From the NCBI GenBank assembly GCA_037444075.1, contig JBBIND010000026.1:1-47483 (forward strand): a stretch of DNA of 47,483 bases, read 5' to 3'. Position numbers and translations under genes: made by a program. Origin of the DNA: JBBIND01 sp037444075. GTDB lineage: Bacteria; Acidobacteriota; Terriglobia; Bryobacterales; Bryobacteraceae. Under the pieces are notes generated by a model. The model was not told the origin of the DNA. It ran no database searches and worked only from the letters and a program-made list of their open reading frames with translations. Of this stretch, positions 7,890-15,488 are shown piece by piece (positions within the stretch are counted from its first letter, which is position 1; every line of letters begins with the position of its first letter).

Positions 7890-8276
7890 ATGGTTCAACA
7901 ATTCGCGGCGCAGAGCGATATGTGCAGTGTGAGCCGGTTTTGGGAGGACGCGCAGAAGGTTTTCGAAACGGCCCGTTGCTCTCTGGAAGCCGGCCACGAG
8001 ATCTCGGAGACGACTATCCTCGTCAGCCCCGAGGGGGGAATCAGTCTGATCGTTGACAGTGATTGGCCGCTGAATTCCCTACAGGCGCACCGCGGGGCGG
8101 TGGTGGCGTACCGAGTTAGCCAGCAGCGCGGGAAACTGCGCCTGGAGGGGCGGGCAGGTTCTCAAACTTGCTTGTTTGAAGCCGCAAAACCCAATGGGGT
8201 CGCCCGCTCCTTGCTGGCCGAATCTCCAACCGCCCGGTTGCTCACGTCCACGCGCCTGCTCCCGCAAGGCAGCTAA
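7890..8276 (+). CDS. conserved-looking hypothetical protein, 128 aa
   Basis: The frame fills the gap between the GH127 operon and the aldo/keto reductase and has an ordinary amino-acid composition: alternating charged and hydrophobic residues and a compact alpha/beta pattern. I see no signal peptide, membrane segment or recognisable motif. The central part (S-P-E-G-G-I-S-L-I-V-D-S-D-W-P-L) suggests two beta-strands. The start is uncertain: ATG 7890 has GGAGG 19 nt upstream, and ATG 7920 is an in-frame alternative. The first codons lie just past the palindrome at 7869-7884, so a regulator binding there could affect this gene too. Confidence 0.65.
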   Translation: MVQQFAAQSDMCSVSRFWEDAQKVFETARCSLEAGHEISETTILVSPEGGISLIVDSDWPLNSLQAHRGAVVAYRVSQQRGKLRLEGRAGSQTCLFEAAKPNGVARSLLAESPTARLLTSTRLLPQGS

Positions 8277-8386
8277 CCCATTCCGAGTTTTCCGAGTGCC
8301 GCCCCGACGCGCGACCCGACCCGCCGAGCCCTGCCCGGGATATTCGCTATCATGGAAGCCTGAATCACCCTTAGTGGAGCAATCGA

Positions 8387-9355
8387 ATGAGCGTTTCCAG
8401 ACGGCAATTCATGGAAGTCGCCGCGCTCGGCGGCTTGGCGGCGCACGCGGGTTTGGCGGCAGACAAGGACCCCAAGACCGGGATGCCCACGCGAGTGCTT
8501 GGACGCACCGGATTCCGGGCATCTATCCTCGCGTTCGGCGGCGGCAGCCGCTTCCTGGCATACAAGGATGAAGACAAGGCGCTTCAGGCCCTGAACCACG
8601 CTCTGGATGCAGGCGTCAACTATGTTGACTCGGCAGCCAACTATGGCAACGGCCAAAGCGAGGAATGGCTGGGCCGGTTCTTCAAGACAAGGCGCGAAGG
8701 CATTTTCGTGGTCACCAAGGTCGGCGACCGCAATGGTGACAAGGCCATGCGGACCATCGAGGCGAGCCTCAAGCGCCTCCAAATGAGCCAGGTGGACCTG
8801 CTGCACATGCACGCGTTGGGTGATGAGAAGGACTTGGCCGCCATCGAAGCCAAAGACGGCGTGCTGAATGTCCTCTACCGGCTGCGCGAACAGAAAGTGG
8901 CGCGGTTTATCGGCGTCACCTGTCATGCGGACCCGAACGTGCTCAAGACCCTGCTGGAGCGGCAGGATCTGGATTGCACACAGATGGCGCTGAACGCGGC
9001 TCGCGTCGGCAGCGGCGCCAATGCGCCGAGCCAGCCTCTGGCGGAAAGCTTTGAGGCGCTGGCACTACCCGTAGCCCGCCAGAAGAACATGGGCGTGACC
9101 GCGATGAAGATTTTCGGCCAGGACCGCCTGGTCGGGCAGGCGCCGGCTGACAAGCTCATCAAGTATGCCTTGACATTGCCCGTGGCAGCCGCCGTCATTG
9201 GCATGCCTAAGTTCGAACTGCTGGAGGAGAACCTCAAAGTCGCAAAGTCGTTTGAGCCGCTTTCCGTGGAGGAAATGCGTGACCTCTCAGGACGCCTCGC
9301 CACGCTGAAGAAAGCCAGCCTGGATCGGTTCTTCCGCGACCATATTGACGCCTGA
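8387..9355 (+). CDS. Tat-signal aldo/keto reductase
   Basis: A 322-aa NAD(P)H-dependent oxidoreductase of the AKR TIM-barrel family. The catalytic tetrad is readable: Asp81 and Tyr86 (D-S-A-A-N-Y-G), Lys111 (V-V-T-K-V-G) and a His in L-L-H-M-H (140 or 142). The N-terminus carries a twin-arginine signal (S-R-R-Q-F-M, then a Gly/Ala-rich hydrophobic core to A-G-L-A-A), so the folded enzyme is probably exported to the periplasm. Export of an NAD(P)-dependent enzyme is unusual in general, but common among Acidobacteriota and Planctomycetes sugar oxidoreductases. GGAG sits 7 nt before ATG 8387, and a TATCAT -10-like hexamer is at 8348-8353. The substrate is unknown. Confidence 0.85.
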   Translation: MSVSRRQFMEVAALGGLAAHAGLAADKDPKTGMPTRVLGRTGFRASILAFGGGSRFLAYKDEDKALQALNHALDAGVNYVDSAANYGNGQSEEWLGRFFKTRREGIFVVTKVGDRNGDKAMRTIEASLKRLQMSQVDLLHMHALGDEKDLAAIEAKDGVLNVLYRLREQKVARFIGVTCHADPNVLKTLLERQDLDCTQMALNAARVGSGANAPSQPLAESFEALALPVARQKNMGVTAMKIFGQDRLVGQAPADKLIKYALTLPVAAAVIGMPKFELLEENLKVAKSFEPLSVEEMRDLSGRLATLKKASLDRFFRDHIDA

Positions 9356-9401
9356 GGCGGCGGAGGAAGTCCCTGACGAAAGGTGCTGCACGGGCTTGTC
9401 T

Positions 9402-9407
9402 TATAAT
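9402..9407 (+). promoter_or_regulatory. TATAAT -10 element directly before the lipoprotein start
   Basis: A perfect TATAAT ends 6 nt before GTG 9414, so transcription would begin at or next to the start codon (leaderless). No convincing -35 is visible. No Shine-Dalgarno lies between the hexamer and the GTG. Confidence 0.5.
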
Positions 9408-9413
9408 CGGACT

Positions 9414-9830
9414 GTGAAGCTAAAGGGACTCGCCTTGGCAGCCGCGGTGTTGCTCACACTCGGTTGCAGCAAAGAGATTCAGAGCAAAGAAGCCGTACGG
9501 CAAGCCGTGATTGACCACCTGTCGGCGCGAAAAGGGCTGGACGTCGGATCGATGCAGATTGAGGTCACCTCCGTGCAGTTCCGCGACAAGGAAGCGGACG
9601 CCACCCTCTCTTTCCGCCCCAAGGGTTCAACCGAACCCGAGTCCGGCATGCAGATGAACTACACACTGGAGCAACAGGGCAATCGCTGGGTAGTGAAGAG
9701 CAGAGCGGAAACCGGAGGCTCGCCCCACGGCGGGGTGGAGATGCCCTCGTCGCCACCCGGTGAGACTCCGGCTATGCCGGAGGGACATCCGCCGATGACC
9801 GCTCCGCCTCCCGCGCCGCCGAAAAAATGA
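9414..9830 (+). CDS. small putative lipoprotein, function unknown
   Basis: A 138-aa protein from GTG 9414, which opens a typical short signal (V-K-L-K-G-L, Ala/Leu core) ending L-L-T-L-G-C. The Cys could be lipidated, but Thr at -3 is off the usual lipobox, so this is tentative. The middle part (about residues 25-95) is a compact alpha/beta domain with V-R-Q-A-V-I-D-H-L and a V-T-S-V-Q-F-R-D strand, resembling small periplasmic domains of unknown function. The C-terminus is a Pro-rich tail ending P-P-A-P-P-K-K. A longer in-frame start (9345) would overlap the previous gene and place the signal internally, so it is less likely. The stop overlaps the next start as ATGA. It is first of an apparent operon with the flavoprotein and hemL. 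Confidence 0.75.
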   Translation: MKLKGLALAAAVLLTLGCSKEIQSKEAVRQAVIDHLSARKGLDVGSMQIEVTSVQFRDKEADATLSFRPKGSTEPESGMQMNYTLEQQGNRWVVKSRAETGGSPHGGVEMPSSPPGETPAMPEGHPPMTAPPPAPPKK

Positions 9831-11008
9831 CATCGGTCGCCGTCTTAGGCGGTGGCCCGGCCGGAGCCTACGCAGCTGAGAGGCTGGCCCGAGCCGGAAG
9901 GAATGTCGTTGTGGCCGACGAGAAACTCGCCTGGGAGAAACCCTGCGGTGGCGGCCTGACGTACAAGGCTTACAGCCTGTACCCGTTTCTCGTCAACAGT
10001 AGCGCCAGCCGGAAGTCCGTCAGTGAAATCCGCATCGCCGCCCCCAAGGCGGGCGGTGCGCGCATGATCCTGGAGCATCCGCTCATCATCTATGCCCGCG
10101 CTGAACTGAATCAGTTCTTGCTGGACCGCGCCGGTGAAGCGGGGGCGCGCGTCTTGAAGACACGCGTGTTGGAGATGGGGCGAGAAACCGGCAAGTGGCT
10201 CCTCCGCACTAGCGATGGCATGCTGCGCGCGGACTACTGCATCGTGGCCACCGGAGCCCGAAACACCCTCCGCGAATTCGGCACACGCTGGACGCCCACC
10301 AACACGATGCAGGCTGTGGGCTATTACGTGCCCGCGGAACAGGACCACGTTGACCTGCAGTTTCTGGAAGGGCTGGAAGGCTATCTCTGGGTTTTCCCAC
10401 GCTGCGGGCACCTCTCGGTGGGCGTTTGCGGCAAGGCGATGCCGGCGCGTGAGCTTCGCAACCGGCTGGAAACCTACATGGAGGAGAAAGGCATCCCTCG
10501 CGAGGGTTCGCGCTTTTACAGCCACTTGATCCCCTCCCTTGGCCCCGAGGAATGGCGCGGCAACCGGGTGGCCGGTGAAGGCTGGCTCGCGGTCGGTGAC
10601 GCCGCCGGACTGGTTGACCCCATTACGGGCGAGGGCTTGTACTATGCCCTTCGTTCGGCTGACCTGGCGGCGGATGTCCTGCTCGAGAAGGACCGCCCCG
10701 ACGAAGACAGGGCCAGCGCCTACATCGCTTCGCTGAATAAGGACTTCGCTGAGGATCTGGCGCTGGCGGCTGCCATTGCACCTCGTTTTTTCAGCGGCCG
10801 TTTCCTGCTCGGCTCCGTTCCCGCCCGCATGGTGCAATTCATGCGCCATAGTGGGCGCTTCATGGAAGTGGTGCAGGATCTGTTCGCGGGCACGCAGAAT
10901 TACGCTACTTTGAAGAGTCGGCTGTTCAGAAATCTGAACGGAACGTTGCTTGAGCTCATCGCAAGCTACTTTTTGAGCCGGCTCATTCCTAATACGAAAA
11001 GCATATGA
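9827..11008 (+). CDS. FAD-dependent geranylgeranyl-reductase-family protein
   Basis: A 393-aa flavoprotein. The N-terminus has the FAD dinucleotide loop (V-L-G-G-G-P-A-G-A-Y-A-A-E-R-L, residues 5-20) and the family mark K-P-C-G-G-G near residue 40. A second FAD motif, G-D-A-A-G-L-V-D-P-I-T-G-E-G (about residue 260), contacts the ribityl and phosphate moieties. This family (PHBH-like fold) reduces prenyl double bonds, as in chlorophyll, archaeal lipid and quinone side chains. In heterotrophic bacteria the substrate is usually unknown. Translation is coupled at both ends by 4-nt ATGA overlaps, with the small lipoprotein before and hemL after. Pairing with hemL hints at tetrapyrrole or isoprenoid metabolism, but no chlorophyll genes are present. 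Confidence 0.85.
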   Translation: MTSVAVLGGGPAGAYAAERLARAGRNVVVADEKLAWEKPCGGGLTYKAYSLYPFLVNSSASRKSVSEIRIAAPKAGGARMILEHPLIIYARAELNQFLLDRAGEAGARVLKTRVLEMGRETGKWLLRTSDGMLRADYCIVATGARNTLREFGTRWTPTNTMQAVGYYVPAEQDHVDLQFLEGLEGYLWVFPRCGHLSVGVCGKAMPARELRNRLETYMEEKGIPREGSRFYSHLIPSLGPEEWRGNRVAGEGWLAVGDAAGLVDPITGEGLYYALRSADLAADVLLEKDRPDEDRASAYIASLNKDFAEDLALAAAIAPRFFSGRFLLGSVPARMVQFMRHSGRFMEVVQDLFAGTQNYATLKSRLFRNLNGTLLELIASYFLSRLIPNTKSI

Positions 11009-12267
11009 AACTTGCAAAATCCCAGGCTTTGCTTGAACGCGCCCAGCGTTCCATCCCCGGCGGCGTCAATTCGCCTGTTCGGGCATTCCGCAGCGTCGGT
11101 GGCACGCCACCGTTCATAGTGCGCGGAGAAGGTTGCCGTTTGTGGGATGTGGACGGCAACGAGTACATCGACTACGTGGGCTCGTGGGGGCCATTGCTGT
11201 TGGGCCATCGCCATCCGGCGGTGGTGGAGGTTCTCAGCCAGGCGCTCGAAATTGGCACCAGCTTCGGCGCGCCGACCGAGCGTGAAGTGGAGTTGGCCGA
11301 ACTGATCAGGGAGGTCATGCCTTCCATGGAAATGGTCCGGCTGGTGAACTCCGGCACCGAGGCCACCATGAGCGCTTTGCGCCTGGCCCGCGGATTTACC
11401 GGGCGCGAACTCACCGTCAAGTTCGAGGGTTGCTACCACGGGCACGTGGATTCCTTGCTGGTGAAGGCGGGTTCCGGGCTCGCCACGCTGGGAATTCCTG
11501 ACGCTGCCGGAGTGCCGCCCGGATTCGCCGGCACCACTCTGGCGCTCCCGTTCAACTCGATTGAGGCCATTGAAGAGGCTTTCCGTAAGCACGGCGATGA
11601 GATTGCCGCCGTGATTGTGGAGCCCGTCGCCGGCAACATGGGCTGCGTGCCTCCTGCCAGCGGTTTTCTGGAGTGTTTGCGCGAACTCACCAGCCGCCAC
11701 GGCGCACTGCTCATATTTGATGAGGTCATGACCGGTTTTCGTCTGGCTCTGGGTGGCGCGCAAGAGCTTTACGGCATTCGCCCTGATTTGACCACCATAG
11801 GCAAAGTGATCGGCGGTGGCCTGCCTATCGGAGCCTATGGCGGACGGGCTGACATCATGAGCAAAGTGGCCCCGCTGGGACCCGTCTACCAGGCCGGTAC
11901 GCTTTCGGGGAACCCGTTGGCCGTGAGCGCGGGGCTGGCGATGGTGCGGTACTTGAAGAGCCATCCTGAGATCTACGCCACCCTTGAGGCGCTGAGCGCG
12001 GAACTGGTGGCCTCGGCTCCGCCCTACCTGACCGTGAACCGCGTGGGCTCCATGTTCACGCTGTTCTTCACGGACCAGCCTGTGACGGACTACGAAAGCG
12101 CCCGGAAAAGCGATACGGCTGCATTTGCGCGTTTCTTCCAGCACATGCTGAACGCAGGGATCTACCTGGCGCCTTCGCAGTTCGAGGCCGCTTTCATGTC
12201 TGCCGCGCACACAGCTGAAGACGTCAAGAAAACGGCGGATGCTGCGAGCCGGTATTTCGCCGCTTGA
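11005..12267 (+). CDS. hemL: glutamate-1-semialdehyde 2,1-aminomutase
   Basis: A 420-aa class III aminotransferase-fold enzyme. It converts glutamate-1-semialdehyde to 5-aminolevulinate in the C5 route of haem synthesis, in the cytoplasm. The N-terminus S-I-P-G-G-V-N-S-P-V-R-A-F is diagnostic of HemL. Further marks are the V-N-S-G-T-E-A-T-M-S-A-L-R-L phosphate-binding segment, C-Y-H-G-H-V-D, the PLP-ring Asp239 (I-F-D-E-V) and the Schiff-base Lys267 (T-I-G-K-V-I-G-G-G-L). Length is normal for the family. It starts inside the stop of the flavoprotein gene (ATGA). The last 44 nt overlap the 3' end of the opposing gene at 12224. Confidence 0.96.
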   Translation: MKLAKSQALLERAQRSIPGGVNSPVRAFRSVGGTPPFIVRGEGCRLWDVDGNEYIDYVGSWGPLLLGHRHPAVVEVLSQALEIGTSFGAPTEREVELAELIREVMPSMEMVRLVNSGTEATMSALRLARGFTGRELTVKFEGCYHGHVDSLLVKAGSGLATLGIPDAAGVPPGFAGTTLALPFNSIEAIEEAFRKHGDEIAAVIVEPVAGNMGCVPPASGFLECLRELTSRHGALLIFDEVMTGFRLALGGAQELYGIRPDLTTIGKVIGGGLPIGAYGGRADIMSKVAPLGPVYQAGTLSGNPLAVSAGLAMVRYLKSHPEIYATLEALSAELVASAPPYLTVNRVGSMFTLFFTDQPVTDYESARKSDTAAFARFFQHMLNAGIYLAPSQFEAAFMSAAHTAEDVKKTADAASRYFAA

Positions 12268-12751
12268 AAGCTTCCCTCACCCGGCAGCCGGCCCAGACGG
12301 CCACCACCGCGAACAACGCGAGGCTCACGATCACCACGAAGGCCTTTTCCTCGGGCGGCAGCTGGTGACGGCTGGTGTCGGCTGCCTCCGCCGTGGCCAG
12401 CACATAGACGTGCGCCGCCTCGCGCGAGCCTGAGCGATTATCCACCACCAGCCAGTAGCGGCCCGGAGCCGAGACGAGATGGCGGAATCCCCCCGTTCGC
12501 CCGTACGGAGTCATCCTGAGGACTTCTTCGGATTCATCCTCGACGGCTTCACCGGTGGAAGGTCCGAACAGAGCAAGCCTCACCGGAGGCCCATCCCCAC
12601 CCACGCGGAAACTGCACTCGACGATGGCCGGCAGATCCTCCGTGGGCAATCCCACCTCGCCGATTTGACCCGGAGGAACAAAGATCGCTTCCCGGAGCAC
12701 TAACGTGCTTTCAGCCGCTACAAGCCAAAGAACCAGCGCCGCCAGAATCAT
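12224..12751 (-). CDS. membrane-anchored extracytoplasmic protein, unknown
   Basis: A 175-aa protein with a signal-like N-terminus (M-I-L-A-A-L-V-L-W-L-V-A-A), a beta-rich middle domain of about 110 residues, and one transmembrane helix near the C-terminus (residues about 137-157, V-V-I-V-S-L-A-L-F-A-V-V-A-V-W), followed by a basic tail (R-V-R-E-A-F-K-R-R). The layout of signal, small beta domain, single C-terminal helix and short basic tail is superficially like p24/GOLD proteins, but I cannot support homology. It starts within the stop of the amidohydrolase (ATGA, 12748-12751), so the two are co-expressed. Its 3' end overlaps hemL by 44 nt on the opposite strand. Confidence 0.7.
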   Translation of the reverse strand: MILAALVLWLVAAESTLVLREAIFVPPGQIGEVGLPTEDLPAIVECSFRVGGDGPPVRLALFGPSTGEAVEDESEEVLRMTPYGRTGGFRHLVSAPGRYWLVVDNRSGSREAAHVYVLATAEAADTSRHQLPPEEKAFVVIVSLALFAVVAVWAGCRVREAFKRRNTGSQHPPFS

Positions 12752-14376
12752 GGTTGAGCGGCGTAGACTACTTCGCCTGCCAGAACGGTCATGTTCACGC
12801 GTGCTTTTAGAATCTCCGGGGGCGGTACGGTCATGATGTCGTGAGAGAGAATCACGAAGTCAGCCGCTTTGCCCGGAGCCAGAGTGCCCTTCAGAGTTTC
12901 CTCAAATGCGGCGTAGGCGCCGTCAATCGTCCAACTCCGCAGGGCTTCCTCGCGGCTCAATCGGTGAGCCGCCATCCACCCGCCTTGGGGTGAGCCAGAA
13001 TGATCCTGCCGGGTGATGGAAGCGTAGAAGCCCCACAGCGGGTTGGCATCTTCAACGGGGAAGTCTGAACCATTGGCGATGCGCACGCCCCCGGCAAGGA
13101 ATGTTCTCCAGGCGTACGCTCCCAGAACGCGCTGCGGTCCGAGACGCGCCTCGGCCCACCGCATGTCCGAGGTGGCGTGCGTAGCCTGGATGGAGGCAAT
13201 CACCCCGTGGCGGGCAAACAGCTCAACGTCCTCGGGCGAGACGACTTGCGCGTGCTCGATGCGGAAACGGCGGTTGTCTACGCTTGCCAGCGCTGCCCCA
13301 TACGCTTCCAGAGCAACTCGATTGGCGCGGTCGCCGATGGCGTGCGTGGCCACCTGAAAACCTTGCGCCACAGCAGCGCGCGCGACACGCTCGATGTCGC
13401 GCCGTTCTAGAATCAGCAGTCCCAGGTTGCCGGATTCATCGGTATAGGGTTCTTTCAAAGCCGCTCCGCGTGAGCCCAGAGCGCCATCGGCCATCAGCTT
13501 GATGCACCGCACGGTCAGCCGTTCGCCGATCTCCGGTCCGCGCTTCAAGAACGATTCCCAGAGACTCCCCTCGCCTCCGATCATGGCGTAGACGCGGACC
13601 GGCAGGCGCCCTTCCGCTATCAGCGTGCGGTACGCGGACAGTTCATGGGAACTGACGCCGGCATCATGCACGGAGGTGATTCCGAGGCGGGCGCATTCAC
13701 TGGCGGCGCGCGCCAGTTGCTCCCGGATCCGTGACTGATCCGGAGGGGGAATACGCCGTGCCACCAACCCCATGGCGCGGTCGATCAGCACGCCCGTCGG
13801 CCATCCGGCGGCATCGCGCAGAATCCTGCCGCCGGGTGGATCCGGAGTTGAGACGGTGATGCCAGCCGCCTCCAGAGCTCTGCGGTTCGCCCAGGCGGCA
13901 TGCCCGTCCACACGTGTGAGGTAGACCGGATTATTAGGCGAAACGCCCGATAACTGGGCCGCCGTAGGAAACTCGCGGCCAAGCCATCGAGTCTGATCCC
14001 AACCTCGGCCTCGTACCCATTCGCCGGGGCGGCGCTTGGATACGGCGGCGCGAACGAGTTCGAGCGCTTCAGCCAGAGTGGCGGTATGGCGCAAGTCCAG
14101 AGACTCCAGGCTTTCCCCGAGCCCTCGCATATGCCCGTGCGAGTCGATGAAGCCCGGCACGATCGTAGCTCCTCCCGCGTCGATCCGGCGCGTACGCGGC
14201 CCCGCGTATTCCGCCATGTCCCCGCCTACGGCCAGGATTCGGCCGTTCCTGACGGCGAGCGCATCGGCGCGTGGCCGGGCGCCGTCCAGCGTGTGGATCC
14301 GCGCGTTGACCACCACCATGTCCGCCGTCTGCGCACCCGCCGCTAACGCCGCGGACAGGGCTAGAATAAGGAGCAT
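12748..14376 (-). CDS. amidohydrolase family protein (YtcJ/COG1574 type), secreted
   Basis: A 542-aa metal-dependent hydrolase. ATG 14376 is chosen because it opens a signal peptide (M-L-L-I-L-A-L-S-A-A-L-A-A-G-A-Q). The frame runs 102 codons further upstream, but that part is a shadow of the divergent gene. Metal ligands fit the amidohydrolase fold: His80/His82 (I-D-S-H-G-H), a candidate carbamylated Lys in C-I-K-L-M-A-D-G-A-L-G-S-R, later His in H-A-I-G-D-R and E-H-A-Q, and Asp in N-G-S-D-F-P-V-E. YtcJ-type enzymes cleave N-substituted amides or related bonds, and the substrate here is unknown. There is no Shine-Dalgarno. A CATACT -10-like hexamer lies 7 nt upstream, so the mRNA may be leaderless. 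The start codon overlaps that of the divergent MauE-Trx gene. Confidence 0.88.
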   Translation of the reverse strand: MLLILALSAALAAGAQTADMVVVNARIHTLDGARPRADALAVRNGRILAVGGDMAEYAGPRTRRIDAGGATIVPGFIDSHGHMRGLGESLESLDLRHTATLAEALELVRAAVSKRRPGEWVRGRGWDQTRWLGREFPTAAQLSGVSPNNPVYLTRVDGHAAWANRRALEAAGITVSTPDPPGGRILRDAAGWPTGVLIDRAMGLVARRIPPPDQSRIREQLARAASECARLGITSVHDAGVSSHELSAYRTLIAEGRLPVRVYAMIGGEGSLWESFLKRGPEIGERLTVRCIKLMADGALGSRGAALKEPYTDESGNLGLLILERRDIERVARAAVAQGFQVATHAIGDRANRVALEAYGAALASVDNRRFRIEHAQVVSPEDVELFARHGVIASIQATHATSDMRWAEARLGPQRVLGAYAWRTFLAGGVRIANGSDFPVEDANPLWGFYASITRQDHSGSPQGGWMAAHRLSREEALRSWTIDGAYAAFEETLKGTLAPGKAADFVILSHDIMTVPPPEILKARVNMTVLAGEVVYAAQP

Positions 14377-14389
14377 GGATGACAGTATG
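14362..14389. promoter_or_regulatory. interlocked divergent promoters with overlapping start codons
   Basis: CATG at 14374-14377 supplies the minus-strand ATG (14376-14374) and the plus-strand ATG (14375-14377). TAGAAT (14362-14367) lies 7 nt before the plus start and CATACT (minus strand, 14389-14384) lies 7 nt before the minus start. Each -10 lies within the other gene's coding sequence. Confidence 0.45.
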
Positions 14390-15298
14390 GCACACGCCGA
14401 GGGCGAACCCGGCCCGCTTGAGTTGCCTCGTTGGAAGAGCGTCTTGTGTGCTGTTTGTGCGATCTCGCTGGGGATTCTCTTCCTGATCGCTGGTACCTGG
14501 AAAATCACTGATCCGCTCGGGGCATCGCAGCGCCTTGTACAGGCGCTCATCCCGGCCATGATCAGCCTGCCCGCCGCCATCGGTCTCGGGATTGCCGAGA
14601 CGTTTGCGGGAGTCCTTCTGCTGGTGCCGCGCTTCCGGCGCTGGGGGGCCTGGCTGACGGGCGCGATGCTGGTGGCTTTCATGCTCTACGTGGGCATCCT
14701 GTACGGGTCGTTGAAGGGCGAGATGTGCAGTTGCTTCCCGTGGCTTGAGCGAGCCGTCGGGCCGGGCTTCTTCATCATGGATTCGGCCATGCTGCTCCTG
14801 GCATTCGTCGCGGGCCTGTGGGCGCGCCCCACCCAGAGCATGCGCAGCGCTGCCATCGTCTTCGGAGCAGTCACGGTCTTCGCCCTGGTTTCCTACGGGG
14901 TGACGGCGGTGCGGCAGGGAGAGATCATGGCGCCCCGGGAAATCGCCGTCGAGGGACGGCCTTTCGATCTCCACAAGGGGCGGGTGTTTCTCTACTTCTT
15001 TGACCCGGAATGCGGCCACTGCTTCTTCGCCGCGCGCGATATGTCCGGCTACGCCTGGAAGGAAACCCGCGTGATCGTAGTGCCTACCGTGCGTCAGCAG
15101 TTCGCCCAGGAGTTCCTGAAATCCAGCGGTTTGGGCGCCTTAATTACGGGCGACGTGGAAGAGTTGCGCAAGGTCTTTTCGTTCGGCGACCCGCCGTACG
15201 CCGTGGCCCTGCAGAACGGGCGTCAGGAAGCGGCCTTCATCAGCTTCGACGATTCTGAACCTCGAACCACTCTCGCCAAGCTGGGCTACATTGAGTAG
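14375..15298 (+). CDS. MauE/DoxX-type membrane protein fused to a thioredoxin-like domain
   Basis: A 307-aa protein. Residues about 22-180 contain four to five transmembrane helices of the MauE/DoxX redox-associated family, with a conserved-looking C-S-C pair (Cys118, Cys120) in the loop before the last helices. The C-terminal part (about residues 195-307) looks like a thioredoxin fold: V-F-L-Y-F-F-D-P-E-C-G-H-C, with Cys213/Cys216 as the active-site pair, and a P-P-Y-A near the cis-Pro position. MauE-type proteins handle disulfides for periplasmic partners, and the fusion would relay electrons between the membrane cysteines and the Trx domain. TAGAAT ends 7 nt before ATG 14375. AAGGAG touches that ATG too closely to serve it, and ATG 14387 is the alternative start. 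Divergent to the amidohydrolase. Confidence 0.82.
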   Translation: MDDSMAHAEGEPGPLELPRWKSVLCAVCAISLGILFLIAGTWKITDPLGASQRLVQALIPAMISLPAAIGLGIAETFAGVLLLVPRFRRWGAWLTGAMLVAFMLYVGILYGSLKGEMCSCFPWLERAVGPGFFIMDSAMLLLAFVAGLWARPTQSMRSAAIVFGAVTVFALVSYGVTAVRQGEIMAPREIAVEGRPFDLHKGRVFLYFFDPECGHCFFAARDMSGYAWKETRVIVVPTVRQQFAQEFLKSSGLGALITGDVEELRKVFSFGDPPYAVALQNGRQEAAFISFDDSEPRTTLAKLGYIE

Positions 15299-15455
15299 AA
15301 GGCCGCGCACGCTGTGCCCAAAACGGCCACAGCAGGGATTCCAGAGAAAGCTGGTTGTTGAGATTCCCGCTCCGGGTACATTGCACAAGCTGCGGCCGCG
15401 CAAGTGTTGCGTGACAATTCCAGCAAGTTTCACCAGCAGGCAAGGGCAATGAAGG

Positions 15456-15482
15456 TGGCCCGCCCGGGGGACGGGCGGGCCA
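15456..15482 (-). terminator. 10-bp GC hairpin after the M48 protease gene
   Basis: TGGCCCGCCC and GGGCGGGCCA pair perfectly around a 7-nt loop, 6 nt beyond the minus-strand stop at 15489. There is no clear T-tract. It lies between convergent genes. The rest of the 190-nt gap to 15298 shows no gene or motif I can support. Confidence 0.6.
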
Positions 15483-15488
15483 GAAATT

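Noticed and set aside
9845..11017. 390-codon antisense frame over the prenyl-reductase-like gene (and a similar one over hemL at 10966-12210)
   Set aside because: The forward frames carry clear FAD and PLP motifs, while the antisense frames have none.
12224..12751. p24/GOLD-family membership of the small membrane protein
   Set aside because: Only the general layout is similar. No sequence motif supports homology.
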